Below are positions 7,130 through 13,977 of a DNA stretch of 16,284 nt, piece by piece (position 1 is the stretch's first letter; each line of letters begins with the position of its first letter). This DNA is from an uncultured Acetatifactor sp. (GTDB lineage Bacteria > Bacillota > Clostridia > Lachnospirales > Lachnospiraceae): NCBI GenBank assembly GCA_910586515.1, contig CAJUGL010000007.1, positions 71,111 to 87,394 on the forward strand. Direction: 5' to 3'. Made by a program: the position numbers and the translations under genes. The notes beneath the pieces were generated by a model. The model had not been told where the DNA came from. It searched no databases and was given only the letters and a program-made list of their open reading frames with translations.

Positions 7130-8136
7130 TATACACTCCCTTCCCGCATGTTACGGGATTCCAAATCCCCATCTGCTTCCCCGTTTTCCGTATCCATTAC
7201 CTCTTCCGCGAATTCCGTCAGCGCCTTCTCATAAGCCGCCATATCCTTGTAGTAACTCTCCGCATGGGCCGCTCCCTCTATGATCAGCCTGCGCTTCGGC
7301 GAGGCGCAGTTGTCGTAAATTTCATGACACATGCTGCACGGTACAAAAGTATCCGCAGAGCCGTGGATAAACAGAATCGGCACTTTCGCCTTCCGCACTT
7401 CGTACTTGGCATTGCACTCGTCCATTCCGTAACCTGCCAGTTTCCGGTTCAGCAGATCTGCGCCCTGAATGGCCGGAAAGGCAGGCAGGTGATACATATG
7501 ATTCAGCACATGGGTGAACACCTCCCTGGGTGAGGTAAACCCGCAGTCTGAGACGATTCCCTTCACATTGGCCGGAAGCTCCAGTCCGCTGGTCATCAGC
7601 ACCGTTGCGCCTCCCATGGAAGTGCCGTGAAGCAGAATGTTCACATGCTCCCCGCACTCCCCGATCATCCAGTTGATCCAGGCCAGGGCGTCTTTCCTGT
7701 CCAGGCAGCCGAAACCGATGTACTCCCCTTCGCTTCCGCCGTGGGCCCTGGCATCCGGCATCAACATGGCATAGCCCCTTTTCAGGAAATAATCGGCTAT
7801 GGCGATGTGGTTGCTCAGTCCCTCTCCCGTGTAACCGTGAAAACAGATCACTGCCTTTTTCGGGAATGGGGCTGTCCCGGGAAAATAGGTGGCATGAAGC
7901 TTCAGCCCGTCAAAGGAAGTCAGATACACATCCCGGTGGGACTGCGCAAGCACATATCCCTTTCTCTCCTCCATCAGCGGAAAATACTTCTCCCAGTCTG
8001 TCCCCGACATCTTTGTGGTCCGCTCTGTCTTGGCATTTCCGCGCTTCATGGTTCTGTTATAAAAATATAAGGTTTCTCCCACGCCTGCGGCTGCAAGCAG
8101 CCCCGCAGCCGCAGCCAGCTTTTTCAAAACGCCCAT
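7129..8136 (-). CDS. Membrane-anchored alpha/beta hydrolase
   Basis: A 335-residue serine hydrolase. Residues 1-26 contain one hydrophobic helix rich in Ala and Gly with flanking Lys, a membrane anchor or uncleaved signal; basic residues follow it at 28-42. The hydrolase domain shows the oxyanion-loop HGYTG (100-104), nucleophile Ser173 in GTSMGG, probable acid Asp262 in HGSADTFVP and probable catalytic His291 in GAAHAESYY. All three triad residues are present. The family includes esterases, peptidases and thioesterase-like enzymes; here, an ester or thioester hydrolase or transferase acting on the operon's acyl product is inferred. AGAGGTGA precedes ATG 8136. The C-terminal tail after residue 313 is acidic and low in complexity. 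Confidence 0.88.
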   Translation of the reverse strand: MGVLKKLAAAAGLLAAAGVGETLYFYNRTMKRGNAKTERTTKMSGTDWEKYFPLMEERKGYVLAQSHRDVYLTSFDGLKLHATYFPGTAPFPKKAVICFHGYTGEGLSNHIAIADYFLKRGYAMLMPDARAHGGSEGEYIGFGCLDRKDALAWINWMIGECGEHVNILLHGTSMGGATVLMTSGLELPANVKGIVSDCGFTSPREVFTHVLNHMYHLPAFPAIQGADLLNRKLAGYGMDECNAKYEVRKAKVPILFIHGSADTFVPCSMCHEIYDNCASPKRRLIIEGAAHAESYYKDMAAYEKALTEFAEEVMDTENGEADGDLESRNMREGSV

Positions 8137-8209
8137 AGTTCACCTCTTTCTGCATTTTCTTTTCTGATTCCTGCCCTGTACGCTTTCTCCGCTCCGGACC
8201 TTTTCGCTC

Positions 8210-8647
8210 TTATTTCTTATCCCTGGCGGACGCTTTCTTTGCCGCTGCCTTCACCACAGTGTCCACCACCTTATCGGCAGCCTTCCGGGCAGCGCTCTTT
8301 TCCTTCTGCAGGGCAGCCTGCTTCAGCTCAATGATTTCCTTTAACCGCAGGGCCTTCTCAATATTTCCCTCCACCCGGAGCTTCTGTGCCGTGAAAGCCG
8401 CCACAGGGTCCATCTCTCCCTCGGAGATCTTGAGCAGAACATCCGGCGCGCAGATAAACATGGCATCCCTGTCATAATATTCATAGGGCTCCACGTACAG
8501 CACGCCGTCCTTTACCTCCACATAGAAAGCTCCCCCTGCTTCCTCATCTTCAATGTTAAATTGAAAAGCAAGGTGCTCGTGTATGTCGCTCACATCAGCC
8601 CCCATAAATTTTCCTTTGATCTCATAGAAAAAATCCGCGTAAGTCAT
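8210..8647 (-). CDS. SCP2 sterol/lipid-binding domain protein
   Basis: A 145-residue protein. Residues 1-112 form an SCP2-like lipid-binding domain: an FQFNIEDEEAGGAFYVEVKDG beta-sheet region, DAMFICAPDVLLKISEGEMDPVAAFTAQKLRVEG and a short closing helix. The 'G.mdP..A...gklrveG' pattern is characteristic. Residues 112-145 form an Ala/Lys-rich, probably amphipathic, positively charged tail, which might touch membrane or nucleic acid. SCP2 domains bind acyl chains or sterols in a hydrophobic tunnel; here it may present a lipid substrate to the operon's enzymes (inference). The start is ATG 8647, directly behind GGAGGAAAGAG; upstream in-frame codons are probably leader. It is the first gene of the operon, with a leader of about 110 bases. 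Confidence 0.85.
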   Translation of the reverse strand: MTYADFFYEIKGKFMGADVSDIHEHLAFQFNIEDEEAGGAFYVEVKDGVLYVEPYEYYDRDAMFICAPDVLLKISEGEMDPVAAFTAQKLRVEGNIEKALRLKEIIELKQAALQKEKSAARKAADKVVDTVVKAAAKKASARDKK

Positions 8648-8735
8648 CTCTTTCCTCCTGTTCCGGTCCGCTTCCCCGCGTTCCGTCTCTGCCATATGTT
8701 TCCGGTTCCGCGGCAACGCGTCCCCGGTCTGCAAT

Positions 8736-8752
8736 TTCGACCGATAGTCGAA
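8736..8752. promoter_or_regulatory. Probable TetR operator, downstream copy
   Basis: A 17-base palindrome, TTCGAC-CGATA-GTCGAA, with perfect six-base arms. It sits just downstream of the predicted operon start. It shares the TTCGACC half-site with the second palindrome 45 bases away (centre to centre). Confidence 0.65.
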
Positions 8753-8766
8753 CTATTTACAAGGAC

Positions 8767-8796
8767 ACTCTACCATATTTTTCGACCATTGGTCAA
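8767..8796 (-). promoter_or_regulatory. Promoter of the five-gene acyl operon
   Basis: On the minus strand, TTGACC (8796-8791) is followed at 18 bases by TAGAGT (8772-8767). The -35 lies wholly inside the right-hand palindrome, and transcription should start a few bases before the left-hand palindrome, which would then cover the early transcribed region. This arrangement fits repression by the divergent TetR protein. Confidence 0.6.
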
Positions 8797-8797
8797 C
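8781..8797. promoter_or_regulatory. Probable TetR operator over the -35
   Basis: A 17-base imperfect palindrome, TTCGACC-ATT-GGTCAAC, with five of seven arm positions paired (GACC/GGTC core). It contains the operon's -35 hexamer. Size and symmetry are typical for TetR-family dimers. Confidence 0.65.
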
Positions 8798-8854
8798 TGT
8801 CTCTTTCTCCAATTTCCACACCGAAATACATTCTTTTTGTAGCACTATTCACAA

Positions 8855-8883
8855 TTGTTCCCAAATCGGGATTATGTTATCAT
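8855..8883 (+). promoter_or_regulatory. Probable promoter of the tetR-family gene
   Basis: TTGTTC (8855-8860) and TATCAT (8878-8883) are spaced by 17 bases. They lie about 60 bases right of the nearer operator, so the regulator may be less directly controlled by it than the operon is. The following leader of about 110 bases shows nothing else notable. Confidence 0.5.
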
Positions 8884-9001
8884 CAAATACATCAACTATC
8901 GAAAAAAGGCAGAGACCGAAGACGGCCCAAAGTTCCTCGCCGCCCGGAGAATCTGTCCGAACAAGAACTGAGGCCATCACACTTACACAGGGAGGTTCCA
9001 T

Positions 9002-9628
9002 ATGCCGGACGGAAAAAAATATGACAGAATTTTAGATGCGCTTCACCAGCTTCTGGAAGACCATACGATTCAAAGCATATCAGTGAGCGATATTGCAAAA
9101 AAAGCAGAAATGGGCAAGGGAAGTATCTACTATTATTTCCCCTCCAAGGAAGCCATCCTGGATGCGCTGATCGAAAGAAACTATGAGGAACCGCTGAAAA
9201 CGGCGCAGAGTCTTGCCGCACAGACTGAGATCTCGCCCTTTACCCGCATGGCCATGATCCTGCAGGCCTGCCGCAGCTCCTCCGCTGCCTTCCTGAACCA
9301 CAGCAGCACTGCTCCCGGCGGAGGGACAAGCGCCCAGGACACCGCCTTTCTCCACCAGAAATACATGAATCACCTCATTGCCGAGCTGAAGCCCAGCCTG
9401 ACGGAGATTATCAACCAGGGCATCGCGGCAGGGCAGATCCACTTTGACTATCCGGCCGCCCTTGCCGAGATCGTCCTCATTGTCCTTGCCGTAAAGCTCA
9501 ACAATACCTTCCTGTCCGCCACAGCGGAGGATTCCGAAGGTACCATCCGGGGTCTGGTGGCGCTGCTCGAAAAAGGCACCGGCATTCCGCCCGGAACGCT
9601 CAACTATCTGGCGCTGCCCCCTTTCTGA
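9002..9628 (+). CDS. TetR/AcrR-family transcriptional regulator
   Basis: A 208-residue regulator. Residues 1-50 carry the TetR helix-turn-helix: ISVSDIAKKAEMGKGSIYYYFPSKEAILDAL is close to the family consensus (a VxxIAxxAGxxxGxxYxYFxxKxxL pattern). Residues 55-195 form the variable helical ligand-binding and dimerisation domain. ATG 9002 follows GGGAGG. It is divergent from the acyl operon, whose promoter carries two palindromes suited to such a protein. It most likely represses that operon and responds to an acyl or lipid ligand; the ligand is inferred only from the neighbours. The gene ends just before a strong bidirectional hairpin. Confidence 0.93.
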   Translation: MPDGKKYDRILDALHQLLEDHTIQSISVSDIAKKAEMGKGSIYYYFPSKEAILDALIERNYEEPLKTAQSLAAQTEISPFTRMAMILQACRSSSAAFLNHSSTAPGGGTSAQDTAFLHQKYMNHLIAELKPSLTEIINQGIAAGQIHFDYPAALAEIVLIVLAVKLNNTFLSATAEDSEGTIRGLVALLEKGTGIPPGTLNYLALPPF

Positions 9629-9681
9629 GCCCCATCCCGGGCTGAAAGATGTCCGGGGAACACCTGTCCATACCCTGGTTT

Positions 9682-9740
9682 ATTGTATGAAAAATCCATC
9701 GGCAGCTTTCCGTCTTCTGCCGATGGATTTTCAATACAAT
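9682..9740. terminator. Bidirectional terminator between tetR and spoIIID
   Basis: Two 24-base arms (9682-9705 and 9717-9740) with two mismatches surround an 11-base loop. The core arms are ATCCATCGGCAG and CTGCCGATGGAT. A-rich and T-rich stretches flank the core on both sides, so the stem ends in Ts whichever strand is read. It lies about 50 bases after the TetR stop and 5 bases after the spoIIID stop. With spoIIID interrupted, it should also end the recombinase transcript. Confidence 0.85.
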
Positions 9741-9745
9741 CAAAA

Positions 9746-9898
9746 TTACACCATGGTTCTCTGCTGATGCAGATATTTCTCCTTTGTGGCAAGTCCCCCG
9801 CGGATGTGCCGCTCGGACTTGTTCAGGTCCAGTACCTTTCTTGCTTCGGATGCCAGGGCAGGGTTCACCTGCATCAGGCGTTCGGTTACGTCCTTATG
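9746..9898 (-). pseudogene. spoIIID: 3' fragment of spoIIID, interrupted by the element
   Basis: Reading the minus strand from 9898 gives 50 codons and a TAA: HKDVTERLMQVNPALASEAR followed by KVLDLNKSERHIRGGLATKE and a KYLHQQ tail. From memory of B. subtilis SpoIIID this matches the second half, which has an HKDLTERL start and a HLRGGEATK motif. SpoIIID is the mother-cell DNA-binding regulator of sporulation. The native protein has about 40 more N-terminal residues, ending ...SKSTV just before this His. Here the codons before CAT read T-T-K and run into a TGA within the recombinase gene, with no start codon. The break is inside the recognition helix. The 5' part is not in the window. Recognition is confident; whether the gene is dead or restorable by excision is open. 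Confidence 0.9.
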
Positions 9899-9901
9899 TT
9901 T
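9893..9901. other. Probable attachment-site junction (chromosome/element)
   Basis: To the left, minus-strand codons read as SpoIIID (HKDV...); to the right they do not, and the recombinase gene begins. The native codon before His should be Val (GTN), but AAA is found, so element DNA starts at or just before 9899. The crossover lies within or beside the CATAAGG on the minus strand. The exact core cannot be fixed without the other junction, which lies beyond the right edge. Confidence 0.6.
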
Positions 9902-11429
9902 CGTTGTTACAATTCAGAATGTTTTCATCTAAGCCCAAATCTCCAAATAAACGCAGGTAAATATCTACGTTTCCCTCCTTGTCTACCTCAATTTTCTGGA
10001 TAATCTTCTTTAACTGCTCATTCGTCATGTCCCGGACAGAAGTAATATCCTCAATGCTTTGGAATGTCTTTTTGATGATGTCCTCTAACTGGTCGCCTTT
10101 ATCTAAGTTGTATTGTACCAATTTCAACTCATTTTCCAACCGTTCCATTTCTGATTTCATGCCGCCGATTTTTTCATTCAGTTCTTGTCGGCTAATCAAA
10201 TCATCGGTATACATATCCATATATTTTTGACGGGTCTTTTTCAGTTTGGCAAGCTGGTCGTTTAACCCCTTTTCGTAATTCTCGTTATCATCCTTTGCCT
10301 TATATATCTTTGTAAACTCTTTTACCACATAGCTAATAATATTCTTTTTTGCCTTCAAAAGCCCGGCAAAGTATTCCTCCAACGCCCGAATCAGCTCGTC
10401 CTCGTCCACTGTCACCGCATTGGGGCAGCTATCCGCACCCTTGCCATTATGCCCGGAACATACCCAACGGACGTAAGTATTCTTATAGGTGCGGACAGTG
10501 CGCCTGAATGACCAGCCACATTCCTTGCACTTAATAAGCGTACTGAACAGATATTTATTGCTTTGGCGTTCATGTTTGATACGAAAGGTATCATGCCGCC
10601 CGTGCAGGATTTCCTTTGCCCTGTCGAACTGCTCCGGCTCTATAATTCGCAAATCGGGGCGGTCGGTAACGAACCACTCCGATTCGTCCTTTTCTGCCCT
10701 TGTACCTGTGAGAAAATCGGTAACTTCCTGTTTTCCATTGATAATTTTCCCGGTATAAAGCTCATTGGTTAGAATACGGCAAACGGCATTTTGACTAAAG
10801 CTGCAATTACGCTTTGTTTTCAATCCTCTCTCGTTGAGCATATTCGCTATTTTTGCCGCACCGTAGCCCTCATTCAAATACCAGTCATAAATCTGTTTTA
10901 CAATCCTTGCTTCTCCCTCATTGATTGCAAGATTGAAATAATCTCCAATGGTCTTGTCATATCCGTAAACGATATTTGGCACTCTGCCCTTTTCTGCGTT
11001 CATTTTCTTTCCGAACTTCACACGTTTGGAAGTGTTCGCGCTTTCCTCCTGTGCCAATGCTCCAAAAATTGTCAAGACAAATTCCGACTGCCCTAAAACA
11101 GTCATATTTGCTGTTAAGAATGTGGTTTCTATGCCTAACGCCTTTAATGTACGGATACTTTGTAAAAGGTCTACGGTATTACGAGCAAAACGGGAAATAT
11201 CCTTTACCACTACCATATCAAATAAACCATGCTGTGCGTCACGCATAAGGCGTAAAAATTCCTTACGATTTTTGATTTTTGTGCCGGAAATCCCCTCGTC
11301 CGCATATAATCTTACAAGGTTGTGACCGTTCTTTTCGGTATACTCGGTAAAAAACTTCTTCTGGGCTTCCAAGCTGTTAAGCTGGTCGGATTTGTCTGTG
11401 GAAACACGGCAGTAGGCAGCTATATTCAT
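9894..11429 (-). CDS. Large serine recombinase (element integrase)
   Basis: This 511-residue site-specific recombinase should integrate and excise the element. The N-terminal resolvase domain (1-140) has nucleophile Ser10 in YCRVSTDK and the DEGISGT and KDISRFARN motifs. The recombinase domain follows (about 155-280), then a zinc ribbon with Cys301, Cys304, Cys324 and Cys335, and a long coiled coil (about 365-460) as in large serine integrases. All key residues are present. The start is ATG 11429, 9 bases behind AGAAAGG; TTG codons at 11438 and 11435 are possible but less likely. Its stop codon TAA overlaps the first bases of the spoIIID fragment, so gene end and attachment site coincide. A separate excision (directionality) factor is not visible in this window. 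Confidence 0.95.
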   Translation of the reverse strand: MNIAAYCRVSTDKSDQLNSLEAQKKFFTEYTEKNGHNLVRLYADEGISGTKIKNRKEFLRLMRDAQHGLFDMVVVKDISRFARNTVDLLQSIRTLKALGIETTFLTANMTVLGQSEFVLTIFGALAQEESANTSKRVKFGKKMNAEKGRVPNIVYGYDKTIGDYFNLAINEGEARIVKQIYDWYLNEGYGAAKIANMLNERGLKTKRNCSFSQNAVCRILTNELYTGKIINGKQEVTDFLTGTRAEKDESEWFVTDRPDLRIIEPEQFDRAKEILHGRHDTFRIKHERQSNKYLFSTLIKCKECGWSFRRTVRTYKNTYVRWVCSGHNGKGADSCPNAVTVDEDELIRALEEYFAGLLKAKKNIISYVVKEFTKIYKAKDDNENYEKGLNDQLAKLKKTRQKYMDMYTDDLISRQELNEKIGGMKSEMERLENELKLVQYNLDKGDQLEDIIKKTFQSIEDITSVRDMTNEQLKKIIQKIEVDKEGNVDIYLRLFGDLGLDENILNCNNET

Positions 11430-11475
11430 ACGCAACAACCTTTCTCTATATTTCCTTCCTTTCAGTTACGTCTTT

Positions 11476-11504
11476 ATTCTATAACAGAAATGTCTCAAAA
11501 TCAA
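11476..11504 (-). promoter_or_regulatory. Recombinase promoter
   Basis: On the minus strand, TTGATT (11504-11499) is followed after 17 bases by TAGAAT (11481-11476). It lies about 50 bases ahead of the recombinase start and directly abuts the hairpin that follows the SIR2 gene, so the recombinase appears to be its own transcription unit. The motif looks like a vegetative sigma-A promoter rather than an obvious mother-cell one, though I cannot exclude overlapping sporulation promoters. Confidence 0.6.
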
Positions 11505-11537
11505 TAGAAACCTCCAATTTACATCAGAGGTTTCTAT
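11504..11537 (-). terminator. Hairpin terminator after the SIR2-STAND gene
   Basis: Perfect 11-base arms ATAGAAACCTC (11504-11514) and GAGGTTTCTAT (11527-11537) surround a 12-base loop, 5 bases after the stop codon. On the minus strand the stem is followed by TGATTTTGA, an interrupted T-tract, so termination may be partial. Confidence 0.65.
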
Positions 11538-11542
11538 ACATA

Positions 11543-13930
11543 CTAAAAGTCCTTTTTTATTTCTTTTAAATTTTGAAGCAAACTTTTCATTTCTCTTTGA
11601 GTCACTCTATAGATATACTCTTTTGATTCTAAAATTATCTCCAATTGCTTTATAGCACTTTCAATATAATTTTGTGCTTCTTCATCTTTGCCAAACTTCT
11701 CATAATAACGAACTGCGTTTCTGGCATATGTTAAAGCATGATAGTTTACTCTAATATCTTGTGTCATACAATATTCCAGAGTAGCAAAAGATCTGTTTAT
11801 TGTATTTTTTTGCATCTGCAATTCCTTTTTATCTTTTGCATCAACAGCCATATTTTTTTCAAACATCATAATCGCATGTGTGTTTGCAATAGAAAAAATC
11901 TTTTTTTGACATTCCGTATACGCTCTATCAATTTGCTCCCATGCCAAATCAATATTGCCTTTTCTCTGTAAAAAAATAGCATATTGATGTCTTATATAAG
12001 GGCTTTTATTCTGTTGTAATAATTTCTCATAAAAACTAATACCCTTTGCTTTAGAAAATGCTCTTCTTGTAAAATCTGCGTCATATGCTTTTCTTTTAAA
12101 AATATCATATCTATAAATTATATGAGGACTTACCCTTTCCAAAACATTATCAAGTATTTGTGCAAGCATTTTGGACGGAACTAAATTTATTGATTTTTCT
12201 GCAAAAAGCTTACTTCTCATAATCAAATAGTCTTGTGCACTATCATACTTTAAATCCTCATCTGTGGTTTCTACAATAATTTTATTCATCTTCTTTAACG
12301 CATACAAAATATCCTCATAATTTTCAATACTATCAGTGAAATAGAAATATAACATATCCATTGTAATCGGTATACCGCATGAGCTTGTATAATTAACCAA
12401 TGTATATAGCTCTAATAAATCAATTTTTAAATCTTCATCTGAAAACCTCGCCAAATCATCAATATATTGTTCTATTCGTTCCTGTATTTGTGTACTGGTA
12501 GACACAAAAAACACTATCTCTAATAGAGAAATGTTTTCATTTTTTTCCATAAGCGTAATAGCATCACTACTGGACTTGTTCATTGATATACAAATATTCT
12601 GAACATCATTTAATGATAGATTACTTATATCAACAATTTGTCTGCTTGAAATTGATAAAAATCTTTTTATATACTCATAATTCAAAGCTCGTTCAGCTAA
12701 TACTAACTTGATATTTTTGCAATCTCTAAGTATCTCAAATGCATCCACATTACTATACAAATTATCCAGAAAAACCGTTATATTATCATCTTCCTTTACC
12801 AACCTAACAAGTTTTTCTGCCTCTTGCTTTATAATGCTGTTAAACCAAAACTTTCTTCCGTCGATTTCATTCGAAAACGCTAACTGCATTAACAATGTTG
12901 ATTTTCCGCATCCCGGAATTCCAGTTATCAAGGTAAGTCTGTTAGATAACACCACTTGCAGTACTTGATTATAATACGATGTTCTTTTAACGTTTGCTGA
13001 CAATATATCTGAAATAGTCGGTTCTGCACCAGCAAAAAAATCCATTACTGGCCTCCTAATACTTGAACGCTCCAACTCTTTACATATAAAATTTGCAGGA
13101 AAGCTTTTTCTATATTCTTTATATATATACTCTTTAATCCTTTTAGGCGCAACAAATGAAAATCCACATAAATAATCCAATAATTCTTTAGTGTCTGCAA
13201 CAATGATATTAAATCCCAACTCTTGAAATTCCTCTATTAAATCTTCCATATTCTCTGATGGATATATAACAATCCATTTAGGCATTGAAGACTTCATAAA
13301 CATTTCACTCTGACATATTAACTCTAATGTATTATTATCGCCAAAGCTAGTACCCCAAAATATTGTAGGACATACTGATAATTTATAAGCAACCGTAGAA
13401 AACAACCCCGGATTCCTAACGAATAAATCCGTTAGTTCTTTATCAGTAAAAGACATCTGATTCCCCAATGGGTATGTAACAGAACCATGCAATTTATATA
13501 AATTAATAACATTATCTTTTTCTATCGGGCCAGTAATATTGATATCGGCGATATTTTTCGTAGAAATATCATTATCAAATACTTTTTCAATTAAGTTATC
13601 AATATTTAATGTTACAATATTTTTAATTGGTAACCTATCCAAATTCAAATAGATATCATCAAACGTTTTAACCCTATAAGTATCTTTCAAAATTCTTTCC
13701 AGTGCATCTACATTATCTCTTTTTATTTTTTGACATGTTTTACTCAAAGTATATCCTCTATTTATATTTAATCCAAATGTACTAATAAGCCTCTGATTAA
13801 TCTTATCTCCTAAAGGTAGCGCCTCCCCATCCTCATTATAAGCATATACAGAAAACCCTGCCCCTAAATACAAATTCATTCCATATTTTGAAACCATAGA
13901 TATAAATAACGTTTCATTATCAAATCTCAT
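11543..13930 (-). CDS. SIR2-STAND NTPase with helical repeats (AVAST type 5-like defence protein)
   Basis: A 795-residue three-part protein. Residues 1-260 are a SIR2-like NAD-binding domain: YLGAGFS (21-27), TLNIDNLIE (107-115, Asn109), KLHGS (146-150, His148) and GTSFGD (193-198). Residues 315-560 are a P-loop STAND-type NTPase: Walker A GIPGCGKST (337-345), Walker B TVFLDN (385-390) and an Arg sensor in LAER (411-414). About 600-795 is a helical, TPR-like region suited to ligand sensing. In known SIR2-STAND defence proteins, phage detection triggers NAD depletion and abortive infection; that role here is inferred from architecture. ATG 13930 follows AGGAGGAAAAG. It is 47 bases behind the AlbA_2 gene and probably co-transcribed. 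It is the most AT-rich gene in the window and uses codons unlike the recombinase, so it was probably acquired separately. Confidence 0.88.
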   Translation of the reverse strand: MRFDNETLFISMVSKYGMNLYLGAGFSVYAYNEDGEALPLGDKINQRLISTFGLNINRGYTLSKTCQKIKRDNVDALERILKDTYRVKTFDDIYLNLDRLPIKNIVTLNIDNLIEKVFDNDISTKNIADINITGPIEKDNVINLYKLHGSVTYPLGNQMSFTDKELTDLFVRNPGLFSTVAYKLSVCPTIFWGTSFGDNNTLELICQSEMFMKSSMPKWIVIYPSENMEDLIEEFQELGFNIIVADTKELLDYLCGFSFVAPKRIKEYIYKEYRKSFPANFICKELERSSIRRPVMDFFAGAEPTISDILSANVKRTSYYNQVLQVVLSNRLTLITGIPGCGKSTLLMQLAFSNEIDGRKFWFNSIIKQEAEKLVRLVKEDDNITVFLDNLYSNVDAFEILRDCKNIKLVLAERALNYEYIKRFLSISSRQIVDISNLSLNDVQNICISMNKSSSDAITLMEKNENISLLEIVFFVSTSTQIQERIEQYIDDLARFSDEDLKIDLLELYTLVNYTSSCGIPITMDMLYFYFTDSIENYEDILYALKKMNKIIVETTDEDLKYDSAQDYLIMRSKLFAEKSINLVPSKMLAQILDNVLERVSPHIIYRYDIFKRKAYDADFTRRAFSKAKGISFYEKLLQQNKSPYIRHQYAIFLQRKGNIDLAWEQIDRAYTECQKKIFSIANTHAIMMFEKNMAVDAKDKKELQMQKNTINRSFATLEYCMTQDIRVNYHALTYARNAVRYYEKFGKDEEAQNYIESAIKQLEIILESKEYIYRVTQREMKSLLQNLKEIKKDF

Positions 13931-13977
13931 CTTTTCCTCCTAAATTATTCACCCTAATTATTTAAAATGTATTACTT

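Noticed and set aside
9746..9898. A complete short gene rather than a spoIIID remnant
   Set aside because: No start codon lies upstream in frame; the frame meets a TGA inside the recombinase gene, and the sequence begins in mid-helix of SpoIIID.
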